A DNA stretch of 18,358 bases from WHTB01 sp050699035 (lineage in GTDB: Bacteria > Actinomycetota > Actinomycetes > Propionibacteriales > Nocardioidaceae), in the NCBI GenBank assembly GCA_050699035.1, contig JBOHDE010000064.1:1-18358 (forward strand). Reading direction: 5' to 3'. The notes beneath the pieces are model-generated. The model saw only the letters and a list, made by a program, of their open reading frames with translations. It was not told the origin of the DNA and ran no database searches. This document shows, piece after piece, positions 1-7,182 of this stretch. Made by a program: the position numbers and the translations under genes. Numbering within the stretch: the stretch's first letter is position 1; each line of letters begins with the position of its first letter.

Positions 1-534
1 CTGCTCGACGCGCTCCCGGAGCCGCTCCTGCACGCGGTCGGCCCGGTGCCGTTCCCGATGTTGCAGGGACTGTTCGACGAGCTGTACCCGCGCGGCCACC
101 AGTGGTACTGGCGCGCCGACTTCGTCGAGGAGATCAGTGACGAGGCCGCCGCGCTGCACGTCAAGCACGGGGCGAAGATGCCGACGATGCACTCGACGAT
201 GCACCTGTACCCGATCGACGGTGCCGCCCACGACGTCGGGCCGACCGACACACCGTGGGCCTACCGGCATGCGCGTTGGGGCACCGTGTACGCGGGCGTT
301 GACCCCGACCCGGCGAACGCCGACGTCGTCAAGAAGTGGTCGATCGACTACTTCGAGGACCTGCATCCCCACTCGGCCGGTGGCGCGTACGTCAACATGA
401 TGATGGACGAGGGTCAGGAGCGGGTCCGCGCGAGCTACGGCGCCAACTACGACCGGCTGGCCGCGGTCAAGGCGACGTACGACCCGGACAACGTGTTCCG
501 CATCAACCAGAACATCGAGCCGCAGCCGGCCTGA
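1..534 (+). CDS. FAD-binding oxidoreductase, berberine-bridge (BBE) family, C-terminal part
   Basis: The reading frame is open from the first base, so the gene starts upstream of the window and only the last 177 residues are visible. The C-terminal sequence YDPDNVFRINQNIEP is the typical BBE-domain ending of flavoproteins related to berberine-bridge enzyme, hexose oxidases and 6-hydroxynicotine oxidases. The preceding stretch (a Tyr-Val-Asn segment, then NYDRLAAVKATYDP) also fits this domain. The family oxidises diverse alcohols, sugars or amines with a covalently bound FAD. The FAD-binding half, including any His/Cys flavin attachment sites, is off the window, so substrate and covalency cannot be judged. 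The next gene begins 26 nt downstream on the same strand, suggesting co-transcription. The BBE assignment is firm; the role is unknown. Confidence 0.85.
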   Translation: MLDALPEPLLHAVGPVPFPMLQGLFDELYPRGHQWYWRADFVEEISDEAAALHVKHGAKMPTMHSTMHLYPIDGAAHDVGPTDTPWAYRHARWGTVYAGVDPDPANADVVKKWSIDYFEDLHPHSAGGAYVNMMMDEGQERVRASYGANYDRLAAVKATYDPDNVFRINQNIEPQPA

Positions 535-548
535 GGGTCGACGAACGC

Positions 549-553
549 GGAGG
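549..553 (+). promoter_or_regulatory. Ribosome binding site deciding the GTG start of the fusion gene
   Basis: GGAGG lies 7 nt before the GTG at 561. It selects this GTG over the longer open frame that runs back to 336 inside the upstream oxidoreductase gene. Confidence 0.75.
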
Positions 554-560
554 TGTCGCC

Positions 561-2711
561 GTGCAGGCACGACTGCCGGACCATTCGGGGTACGCCGTCA
601 ACGACGGGGTGCGTGTCTACTACGAGGTGTACGGCGAGGGGGAGCCGACCCTGCTGCTCCTGCCGACGTGGGCGATCGTGCACTCACGGCACTGGAAGAT
701 GCAGATCCCGTACCTCGCCCGGCGCTACCGGGTGGTCACCTTCGACCCGCGGGGCAACGGCCGCACGGATCGACCGGACGACGGTGCCTGCTACACCGAC
801 GAGACGTACGCGTCGGATGCGGCGGCAGTCCTGGACGCGACCGGCACGGACTCGGCCGTGCTGGTCGCGCACTGCAGCGGGGTGACGTGGGCGATGCTGC
901 TGGCCGTGGCGCAGCCGGACCGGGTCCGCGGCCTGGTGGCGATCTCGACCAACATCAAGCTGGCGCCCTCGCACGCCGCTCGCCGGGTCCACTCGTTCGA
1001 CGCCGAGCTCGACACCGACGAGGGGTGGGCGAAGCAGAACCAGTACTACTGGCTGCGCGACTGGCCGGGCTACGTGGACTTCTTCAGCGGGCAGATGCTG
1101 CCCGAACCACATTCGACGAAGGTCCTCGACGACATGGTCGAGTGGGGACGGGAGACCGACGGCACGACCATGCTGCGCACGGTACGCGGGAAGAGCCGGG
1201 ACCACCGGCCCGACCCGGAAGCGCTCTGCCGCGCGCTGCCCTGCCCGGTGCTGGTGGTCAGCGGCGACCAGGACGACATCGTCCCCGCCGCACGTTCGGA
1301 GCGGCTGGCCGAACTGACCGGCGCCCACCTGCTGATGATCGAGGGCGGGGGCCATCTGCCGCATGCACGGCACCCGGTCGTGGTGAACCACGCGATCCGG
1401 GAGTTCGTCGACACGGTGGCGCTGCCACCGCCCCGGCGTACCCCTTGGCTGTTCGCCCGGAACCGCAAGCGGCGGGCGTTGTGGATCTCCTCACCGATCG
1501 GCCTTGGCCATGTCCTCCGCGACCTGGCGATGGCGCGGGAGCTGCGGGCGCAGGTGCCCGACTTGGAGATCCACTGGTGGGCTCAGCCGCCGGTCACCCA
1601 GGTGCTCGAGCAGGCGAACGAGATCGTCCATCCGGTCAGCCAGGAGATGGCCTCGGAGTCGGCGCACTGGGAGTCCGAGGCCGCCGGGCACGACCTGCAC
1701 GCGTTCTACGCGTTCCGCCGGATGGACGAGATCTTCTGCGCCAACTACCTGCTGTTCGACGACGTCGTACGGGAGACGCCGTACGACCTTTGGGTGGGCG
1801 ACGAGTGCTGGGAGGTCGACCACTTCCTGCACGAGAACCCCGAGCGCAAGATCGCGCCGTACGTGTTCACGACCGACGTGGTGGGCTTCTTACCGGTCGA
1901 CCCGGAGGGCGACCCGCGCGAGGTCGAGCTGTGCACCGACTACAACGCGGAGATGATCGAGCACCGGGCGCGCTACCCCTCACTCCGTGACGTGTCGCTG
2001 TTCATCGGGGGCTACGACGAGCTGCCCGACGCGTCACTCGGCGCCGGCCTGCCGGGGGTACGGGAGTGGACCCGCGACTGGTTCGACTCGGTCCCGTACG
2101 TCGCGCCGTTCGACCCGTTCGACTACCGCGACCCGGCGGCGCTGCGGACGGCCCTCGGGCACGGGACCGGCTACCCGCTGCTCGTCTCCGCGGTCGGCGG
2201 TACCTCGGTCGGACGAGACGTGCTCGATCTCGTCGCCGAGGGTTTTCGCTATCTGCGCAAGGAGATTCCCGAGGCGCGGATGCTGATGGTGACCGGACCA
2301 CGTATCGACCCGCGGGAGGTCCCCGACGTCGACGGCATGGACAAGCGGGGCTACGTGCACGACCTGTTCAGGCACCTCGCCTGTGCCGATGCGGCCGTCG
2401 TTCAGGGCGGCCTGAGCACAACGATGGAACTGGTCGCTGCCCGCCGGCCGTTCGTCTACTTCCCGATCCGGAACCATTGGGAGCAGCAGCACTTCGTCCG
2501 GCACCGGCTCGAGCACTACCGCGCCGGCATCCCGCTGGAGTACGCCGAGACGACCCCGCCCGACCTGGCCGGGGCGATGCTGCAGGCCCTGTCCAGCAAC
2601 CCGCGCTACCGGGCCGTGCCGCGTCACGGTGCCCGGGTGGCGGCGGCTCGGATCGCACCGCTGTTGCAGCATCAGCGACAATGGCGCGGTGACTCGAAGC
2701 ACCGCAGCTGA
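561..2711 (+). CDS. Alpha/beta hydrolase - GT-B glycosyltransferase fusion protein
   Basis: This 716-residue protein has two domains. Residues about 5-283 form an alpha/beta hydrolase: a strand with DPRGNGRTDRP, a nucleophile elbow AHCSG with Cys105 in the catalytic position, a likely acid in GDQDDIVP (Asp236-Asp239), and the catalytic His265 in GGGHLPH. The linker (about 284-303) is rich in Pro and Arg. Residues about 304-700 form a GT-B glycosyltransferase resembling the UGT/MurG group: an N-terminal Rossmann start with SSPIGLGHVLRDLAMA, and a C-terminal donor-binding segment VVQGGLSTTMEL (614-625) followed by FPIRNHWEQQHF. The frame is continuous with no stop or internal Shine-Dalgarno between the domains, so I read it as one polypeptide. 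No signal peptide is seen, so it is probably cytoplasmic. It follows the BBE oxidoreductase by 26 nt and its 3' end overlaps hisI by 23 nt. Substrates are unknown; a role in specialised glycoside metabolism is inference. Confidence 0.8.
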   Translation: MQARLPDHSGYAVNDGVRVYYEVYGEGEPTLLLLPTWAIVHSRHWKMQIPYLARRYRVVTFDPRGNGRTDRPDDGACYTDETYASDAAAVLDATGTDSAVLVAHCSGVTWAMLLAVAQPDRVRGLVAISTNIKLAPSHAARRVHSFDAELDTDEGWAKQNQYYWLRDWPGYVDFFSGQMLPEPHSTKVLDDMVEWGRETDGTTMLRTVRGKSRDHRPDPEALCRALPCPVLVVSGDQDDIVPAARSERLAELTGAHLLMIEGGGHLPHARHPVVVNHAIREFVDTVALPPPRRTPWLFARNRKRRALWISSPIGLGHVLRDLAMARELRAQVPDLEIHWWAQPPVTQVLEQANEIVHPVSQEMASESAHWESEAAGHDLHAFYAFRRMDEIFCANYLLFDDVVRETPYDLWVGDECWEVDHFLHENPERKIAPYVFTTDVVGFLPVDPEGDPREVELCTDYNAEMIEHRARYPSLRDVSLFIGGYDELPDASLGAGLPGVREWTRDWFDSVPYVAPFDPFDYRDPAALRTALGHGTGYPLLVSAVGGTSVGRDVLDLVAEGFRYLRKEIPEARMLMVTGPRIDPREVPDVDGMDKRGYVHDLFRHLACADAAVVQGGLSTTMELVAARRPFVYFPIRNHWEQQHFVRHRLEHYRAGIPLEYAETTPPDLAGAMLQALSSNPRYRAVPRHGARVAAARIAPLLQHQRQWRGDSKHRS

Positions 2712-3063
2712 CCTCGACCCGGCGATCGCGCAGCGACTCAAGCGCGGCCAAGACGGCCTGGTGACCGCGGTCGTCCAGCAGCACGACACCCGCGAGGTGC
2801 TGATGGTCGGCTGGATGGACGACGAGGCCCTGCATCGCACCCTCACCACCGGCCGCGCGACGTACTGGAGCCGTAGCCGCCAGGCGTACTGGGTGAAGGG
2901 CGAGACGTCGGGCCACCGGCAGTGGGTGAAGGAGGTGCGGCTCGACTGTGACGGTGACACGTTGCTCGTGCTCGTCGACCAGGAGGGCCCGGCCTGCCAC
3001 ACCGGCACCCGCACCTGCTTCGACGAAGGGCTGCTCGACGCAGCCGTCGGTGAGCGCCGATGA
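2689..3063 (+). CDS. hisI: Phosphoribosyl-AMP cyclohydrolase (histidine biosynthesis)
   Basis: HisI opens the adenine ring of phosphoribosyl-AMP, the third step of histidine synthesis, in the cytoplasm. The 124-residue length fits a stand-alone cyclohydrolase without the HisE domain. Diagnostic segments are SRSRQAYWVKGETSGH, the metal-binding DCDGD (Asp86, Asp88, Asp90) and PACHTGTRTCF with zinc-ligand cysteines (Cys87, Cys103, Cys110). I chose the GTG at 2689 because it gives the family-typical N-terminus; an ATG at 2629 would add 20 unrelated residues encoded inside the upstream gene. No clear Shine-Dalgarno precedes it, so translation may be coupled to the fusion gene, whose end it overlaps by 23 nt. 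Its stop overlaps the next start (ATGA). No hisF or other his gene is visible here. Confidence 0.95.
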   Translation: MTRSTAADLDPAIAQRLKRGQDGLVTAVVQQHDTREVLMVGWMDDEALHRTLTTGRATYWSRSRQAYWVKGETSGHRQWVKEVRLDCDGDTLLVLVDQEGPACHTGTRTCFDEGLLDAAVGERR

Positions 3064-3527
3064 GGCGGCACCAGCTCGCCATCGCCCTGGTAACAGGGCT
3101 TGCCGGGGGCGCGCTGGTCACCCTCGGCAGTCGCCGCCCGTGGCAGCCGGTCGACTTGGTCGCCGGTGTCGGCACGACGCCGCAGGCGCAGGAGTCGGTC
3201 GCCGGGTCGCTCGGCGCGGTGATCCTGCTCGGTGCGCTGGTGGTGGGCGTGACGCGCGCGGTCGGCCGCCGGGTCACCGGCGCCGTGATCGCGCTGGCCG
3301 CCGTCGGGGTGCTGGCCGCGGTGCTGACCGCGGACGGCGGCTGGGCGGGCTGGCGGGGTGCCGTGCTCGCCGGTGCCGTGCTCGGTCTAGGGTCCGGCGC
3401 GCTGGCCGCGTCGCGGGGTCACGGGTGGGCGTCGATGGGCGGCAAGTACGACGCCCCGGGCTCCCGTCCCGCGCATGAGACCGACCCCTGGCGGGCCCTC
3501 GACCGGGGTGAGGACCCGACCGTGTGA
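3060..3527 (+). CDS. Trp biosynthesis-associated membrane protein (TIGR02234 / Trp_oprn_chp family)
   Basis: This 155-residue protein has four predicted membrane segments (about residues 6-22, 49-66, 71-89 and 99-117) and a conserved cytosolic-looking tail with WASMGGKYDAP and DPWRALDRGEDPT. The tail motif is the hallmark of a family found almost only inside actinobacterial trp operons. Its biochemical function is not established. The start overlaps the hisI stop by 4 nt (ATGA), which indicates translational coupling. In many relatives trpE lies between hisI and this gene; here the two are directly joined. An 83-nt gap follows before the next gene. Confidence 0.88.
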   Translation: MRRHQLAIALVTGLAGGALVTLGSRRPWQPVDLVAGVGTTPQAQESVAGSLGAVILLGALVVGVTRAVGRRVTGAVIALAAVGVLAAVLTADGGWAGWRGAVLAGAVLGLGSGALAASRGHGWASMGGKYDAPGSRPAHETDPWRALDRGEDPTV

Positions 3528-3544
3528 GACGGCCGCCGGGGCGC

Positions 3545-3550
3545 TATCGT
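3545..3550 (+). promoter_or_regulatory. Possible internal -10 element in the trp cluster
   Basis: The 83-nt gap 3528-3610 is the largest in the hisI-lgt run. It contains TATCGT, which fits the actinobacterial TANNNT -10 pattern, and a small inverted repeat (CGTCGA at 3561-3566, CGTCGA on the opposite strand at 3572-3577). No convincing -35 hexamer is visible. This could be an internal promoter for the trp genes, but six bases match easily by chance. Confidence 0.25.
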
Positions 3551-3610
3551 CGTGGCCGTACGTCGACTCGATCGACGCGTCGGATCCGGACCACTCGAGG
3601 AGCCAGCAAG

Positions 3611-3829
3611 ATGGCCACCCACCACGGCTCGACCCCGGCGGCGTGGACCGCCGTCGTCATCGTGATGCTCGCCTTCGTCGTGGGCGGCATCGGCCTGGTC
3701 CTGTCGCCGGTGAGCTGGCTGATGTTCTGGATCGGCGTGGTGCTGCTCCCGATCGCCGCCGTCGTCGGCAAGGTGATGGGTGCGATGGGGATGGGCTCGG
3801 ACGTCGCACCGTCCGAGGGCCACGGCTGA
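3611..3829 (+). CDS. HGxxPAAW motif-containing small membrane protein
   Basis: This 72-residue protein begins with HHGSTPAAW, the family-defining motif (His5, Gly6, Pro9, Ala10, Ala11, Trp12). Two hydrophobic segments follow (about 14-34 and 36-56), then a short Gly/Met-rich polar tail. The family is small, actinobacterial and linked to trp operons; its function is unknown. The ATG at 3611 is supported by GGAG at 3599-3602, 8 nt upstream, and puts the motif at the N-terminus as expected. The longer in-frame opening from 3524 adds Arg-rich sequence unlike the family. The next gene starts 10 nt downstream. Confidence 0.88.
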   Translation: MATHHGSTPAAWTAVVIVMLAFVVGGIGLVLSPVSWLMFWIGVVLLPIAAVVGKVMGAMGMGSDVAPSEGHG

Positions 3830-3839
3830 CGGTCAGGCG

Positions 3840-4289
3840 ATGACCACCCAGCTGGTGGACCCCAGTCTGCGCGCCGACCGGTGGTCGAGGCTGGCGCTGC
3901 CGCTGCTGTCCGGCGCGGCGGTCCTCGCGGCCGTCGCGGTGCTGCATGTGCGCGACCCGCACGCCAGCGGCAGCTACGGGATCTGTCCGTGGCTGGCCGT
4001 GACCGGCACCTACTGCCCCGCCTGCGGAGGTCTGCGCGCCGTGCACGACCTGAGCCACGGCGACGTCGGCGCGGCCCTGTCGAGCAACCTGCTGGTGGTC
4101 GCGATCGTCCTGCCGGCGCTGGTCGTCGGCTGGCTGGCCTGGACCAGGTCACGATGGCCCGGCCGACCTCTGGGCACTTGGGTCGCGCGGCCCTTCCCGG
4201 GTCGGCAGACCGCCTGGGCCGCAGCCGCCGTCGTGCTCGCTTTCTGGGTCGTGCGCAACCTGCCGTTCGGCAGCTGGCTCGCTCCCTGA
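3840..4289 (+). CDS. DUF2752 family membrane protein
   Basis: This 149-residue protein has hydrophobic segments at about 18-35, 82-102 and 124-141. The DUF2752 signature lies in the loop after the first segment: ICP at 48-50 (Cys49), then YCPACGGLRAVHDL with Cys59, Cys62 and Arg66. The Cys pattern could bind metal or form disulfides, but no activity is known for the family. The ATG at 3840 is chosen over one at 3780, which lies inside the preceding gene and adds an Arg-rich stretch. It is the third consecutive small membrane protein between hisI and trpC. Confidence 0.85.
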   Translation: MTTQLVDPSLRADRWSRLALPLLSGAAVLAAVAVLHVRDPHASGSYGICPWLAVTGTYCPACGGLRAVHDLSHGDVGAALSSNLLVVAIVLPALVVGWLAWTRSRWPGRPLGTWVARPFPGRQTAWAAAAVVLAFWVVRNLPFGSWLAP

Positions 4290-4332
4290 CCTGCACGTAT
4301 CCCGTTTCGCAAACACTGGGAGACTTCCCGTC

Positions 4333-5121
4333 ATGACCGTGCTCGAGGACATCATCGTCGGTGTCCGCGCCGACCTCGCGACCCGCGAGGCACGCACCCC
4401 CATGTCCGCGCTGGAGCACCAGGCCGCACAGGCTCCACCGCCCCGCAACCCCCTTCGGGCCTTCGCCGCCCCTGGTGTCTCGGTGATCGCCGAGGTGAAG
4501 CGATCCAGCCCGAGCAAGGGCGCGCTCGCGCCGATCGCCGACCCGGCCGAGCTGGCTCGTGAGTACGCCGCGGGCGGAGCGCAGGCGATCAGCGTGCTGA
4601 CGGAGGAACGCCGGTTCGGCGGCAGCCTCGCCGACCTGCGGGCCGTCCGGGACGCCGTACCCACTTCGCTGCTGTGCAAGGACTTCGTCGTCACGCCGTA
4701 CCAGCTCGTGGAGGCGCGAGCGGCCGGCGCCGACCTCGCCCTGCTGATCGTGGCGGCCGTCGATCAGCGCACGCTGCGCGCGCTCTACCGCCGGGCCCGC
4801 GACCTCGGACTCACCGTCCTGGTCGAGGTGCACGACGAGGAGGAGGTCGCGCGGGCGGTGGACCTCGGTGCCGAGCTGGTGGGCGTCAACGCTCGCAACC
4901 TGAAGACGCTCGACGTCGACCCGACGACGTTCCCCCGGCTCGCGCCGCTGATCCCGGACGGCGTGCTCACCGTCGCCGAGTCGGGCATCGGCGGTCCCGA
5001 GGACGTCGCGTCGTACGCCGCCGCCGGCGCCGACGTGGTCCTCGTCGGTGAGGCACTGGTCCGGGGCGGCAACCCGCGGGCGGCGGTCGCCGCCATGGTC
5101 AAGGCCGGGAGGCCCAGCTGA
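4333..5121 (+). CDS. trpC: Indole-3-glycerol-phosphate synthase
   Basis: TrpC closes the indole ring, converting CdRP to indole-3-glycerol phosphate in tryptophan synthesis. The 262-residue length is normal for a monofunctional enzyme without a fused PRAI domain. Key sites are visible in order along a TIM barrel: Glu54 and Lys56 in IAEVKRSSPSKG, catalytic Lys116 in LCKDFV, Asn186 in VNARNLKTLDVD, and Glu216-Ser217 in AESGIGG. The ATG has GGGAG at 4318-4322, 10 nt upstream; this sits in a weak 4-bp hairpin (GGGA/TCCC). The gap to the preceding gene is 43 nt. Its TGA overlaps the trpB ATG by one base. Confidence 0.97.
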   Translation: MTVLEDIIVGVRADLATREARTPMSALEHQAAQAPPPRNPLRAFAAPGVSVIAEVKRSSPSKGALAPIADPAELAREYAAGGAQAISVLTEERRFGGSLADLRAVRDAVPTSLLCKDFVVTPYQLVEARAAGADLALLIVAAVDQRTLRALYRRARDLGLTVLVEVHDEEEVARAVDLGAELVGVNARNLKTLDVDPTTFPRLAPLIPDGVLTVAESGIGGPEDVASYAAAGADVVLVGEALVRGGNPRAAVAAMVKAGRPS

Positions 5122-6338
5122 TGACGCACACCACCACGACCGGGCCCGACGCCCGCGGCCACTTCGGCCGGTTCGGCGGACGATTCATGCCGGAGGCGCT
5201 GATCGCCCCGCTCGACGAGCTCGAGCGGCACTGGCAGGAGGCGATGAGCGAGGACGCCTTCACCGCGGAGCTCGACCGGATGCTGCGCGAGTACGCCGGG
5301 ACGCCGAGCCTGCTGTACGACGCGACGCACCTCTCGGAGCTGGCCGGAGCGCGGATGCTGCTGAAGCGGGAGGACCTCAACCACACCGGCGCCCACAAGG
5401 TGCGCAACGTCCTCGGCCAGGCGCTGCTCACCAAGCGGATGGGCAAGCCACGGGTGATCGCCGAGACCGGTGCCGGGCAGCACGGTGTGGCGGCGGCGAC
5501 GGCCTGCGCGTACCTCGGGCTCGAGTGCGTCGTCTACATGGGTGAGGTCGACACGGAACGGCAGGCGCTCAACGTCGCCCGGATGCGGCTGCTCGGCGCG
5601 GAGGTGATCCCGGTCAAGTCCGGGAGCCGCACCCTGAAGGACGCGATCAACGAGGCGCTGCGTGACTGGGTGACCAACGTGGAGGACACCCACTACATGC
5701 TGGGCACGGCGGCCGGCGCCCACCCGTTCCCGGCGATGGTCCGTGACTTCACCCGGGGCATAGGTGACGAGGCCAGGGCGCAGTGCCTGCAGCAGACCGG
5801 CGCGCTGCCCGACGCCGCCGTGGCCTGTGTGGGTGGCGGCTCCAACGCCATCGGGCTGTTCACCGCGTTCGTGCCCGACGAGTCGGTGCGGCTGTACGGG
5901 TTCGAGGCCGGCGGCGACGGGTTCGAGACCGGGCGGCACGCGGCGACGATCACCCAGGGCGACGTCGGGGTGCTGCACGGCGCCCGGTCGTACCTGCTGC
6001 AGGACGAGGACGGGCAGATCATCGAGTCGCACTCGATCTCGGCCGGCCTCGACTACCCCGGCGTCGGGCCGGAGCACGCCTGGCTGGCGGAGACCGGCCG
6101 GGCGACCTACCGCCCGATCACCGACGCACAGGCGATGGACGCGCTGGCGCTGCTGTCACGCAGCGAGGGCATCATCCCGGCGATCGAGTCGGCGCACGCG
6201 GTGGCCGGGGCGATGGACGTCGCACGCGAGCTCGGTGATGCCGCCACCGTGCTGATCTGCCTGTCGGGACGAGGGGACAAGGACATGGACACGGCGGCCC
6301 GTTGGTTCGACATGTACGACTCGGGGGCGGCGCGATGA
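5121..6338 (+). CDS. trpB: Tryptophan synthase beta subunit
   Basis: TrpB condenses indole with L-serine using pyridoxal phosphate and forms the alpha2-beta2 complex with TrpA. The 405-residue length is typical. The PLP Schiff-base lysine is Lys93 in NHTGAHKVRN, the catalytic glutamate is Glu115 in AETGAGQHG, and the phosphate-binding Gly-rich loop is GGGSNAIG (238-245). The N-terminal GHFGRFGGRFMPEAL matches TrpB1-type enzymes rather than the TrpB2 form. GGGAGG at 5107-5112 lies 8 nt before the start. The gene is coupled to trpC through a one-base overlap (TGATG) and to trpA through ATGA. Confidence 0.98.
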   Translation: MTHTTTTGPDARGHFGRFGGRFMPEALIAPLDELERHWQEAMSEDAFTAELDRMLREYAGTPSLLYDATHLSELAGARMLLKREDLNHTGAHKVRNVLGQALLTKRMGKPRVIAETGAGQHGVAAATACAYLGLECVVYMGEVDTERQALNVARMRLLGAEVIPVKSGSRTLKDAINEALRDWVTNVEDTHYMLGTAAGAHPFPAMVRDFTRGIGDEARAQCLQQTGALPDAAVACVGGGSNAIGLFTAFVPDESVRLYGFEAGGDGFETGRHAATITQGDVGVLHGARSYLLQDEDGQIIESHSISAGLDYPGVGPEHAWLAETGRATYRPITDAQAMDALALLSRSEGIIPAIESAHAVAGAMDVARELGDAATVLICLSGRGDKDMDTAARWFDMYDSGAAR

Positions 6339-7168
6339 GCCGGGTCGGTGAGGCGTTCGCGACCGCTCGGTCGGAGCACCGCGGCCTGCTGGTCGGCTAC
6401 CTGCCGGCCGGCTTCCCGTCGTACGACGGCTGCGTCGAGGCGCTGCGGGCGATGGTCGACGGCGGTGTCGACCTGGTCGAGCTGGGACTGCCGTACAGCG
6501 ACCCGGTGATGGACGGGCCGACCATCCAGCTTGCCGTGGAGCGGTCGCTGGCCGGCGGCACCCGCACCCGTGACGTGCTGCGCACGGTGGAGGCGGTCGC
6601 GGCGCTGGTGCCGACGGTCGTGATGACGTATTGGAACCCGATCGAGCGGTACGGCGTCGACGCGTTCGCTCGTGACCTGGCGGCGGCCGGCGGGTCCGGG
6701 CTGATCACGACCGACCTGATCCCGGACGAGGCGGAGGAGTGGCTGGCGGCTTCGGACGCCCAGGCGCTGGATCGGATCTTCCTGGTGTCGCCGTCGTCGA
6801 CCGACGAGCGGCTCACCATGACGGCGCAGGCGTGCTTGGGCTTCATCTACGCCACCTCCGTGATGGGGGTGACTGGGGCGCGCGATCGCACCAGCGCCCG
6901 CGCTCCCGAGCTGGTGACGCGGGTACGCGCGGCGAGCGAGATCCCGGTCGGCGTCGGGCTCGGGGTGTCCAACGGCGAGCAGGCGGCCGAGGTCGCGTCC
7001 TACGCCGACGGCGTGATCGTCGGCTCGGCGTTCGTGCGCCCGCTGCTCGACGACGGGGGTGGGGGAGCCGGCATCGCTTCGGTGGCCGCGCTGAGCCGCG
7101 ACCTGGCTGCCGGCGTGCGCCGCGGCGGGGTTCCCAGCGCCACAGCGGGAACTTCGGCCGGACGCTGA
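6335..7168 (+). CDS. trpA: Tryptophan synthase alpha subunit
   Basis: TrpA cleaves indole-3-glycerol phosphate to glyceraldehyde 3-phosphate and indole, which is channelled to TrpB. The 277-residue TIM barrel shows catalytic Glu49 in VELGLPYSDP and Asp60 in VMDGPTIQ, at the same residue numbers as the classical enterobacterial enzyme. VGVGLGVSNGEQ and DGVIVGSAFV form the phosphate-binding loops. The ATG at 6335 overlaps the trpB stop (ATGA); a start at 6302 would lie inside trpB and add unrelated residues. The last 20 or so residues are Gly/Ala/Arg-rich and probably disordered. The next gene starts 14 nt after the stop. Confidence 0.97.
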   Translation: MSRVGEAFATARSEHRGLLVGYLPAGFPSYDGCVEALRAMVDGGVDLVELGLPYSDPVMDGPTIQLAVERSLAGGTRTRDVLRTVEAVAALVPTVVMTYWNPIERYGVDAFARDLAAAGGSGLITTDLIPDEAEEWLAASDAQALDRIFLVSPSSTDERLTMTAQACLGFIYATSVMGVTGARDRTSARAPELVTRVRAASEIPVGVGLGVSNGEQAAEVASYADGVIVGSAFVRPLLDDGGGGAGIASVAALSRDLAAGVRRGGVPSATAGTSAGR

Positions 7169-7182
7169 GGGTTGTGCACCGT

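Noticed and set aside
1470..1505. Separate start for the glycosyltransferase domain
   Set aside because: No Shine-Dalgarno and no ATG or GTG in the right frame at the domain border; the frame continues unbroken from the hydrolase.
2034..3071. 345-codon minus-strand open frame opposite the glycosyltransferase domain and hisI
   Set aside because: It lies antisense to motif-bearing genes and has no family features of its own.
4290..4332. Trp attenuator or T-box leader ahead of trpC
   Set aside because: The gap is only 43 nt, has no leader peptide with Trp codons, no terminator hairpin and no T-box sequence.
3544..4833. 429-codon minus-strand open frame opposite the HGxxPAAW, DUF2752 and trpC genes
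   Set aside because: The translation is low-complexity and Arg/Pro-rich, and it overlaps three well-supported plus-strand genes.
6739..7182. Long N-terminal extension of the SCO protein back into trpA
   Set aside because: The lipoprotein signal peptide must be N-terminal, which requires the GTG near 7183.
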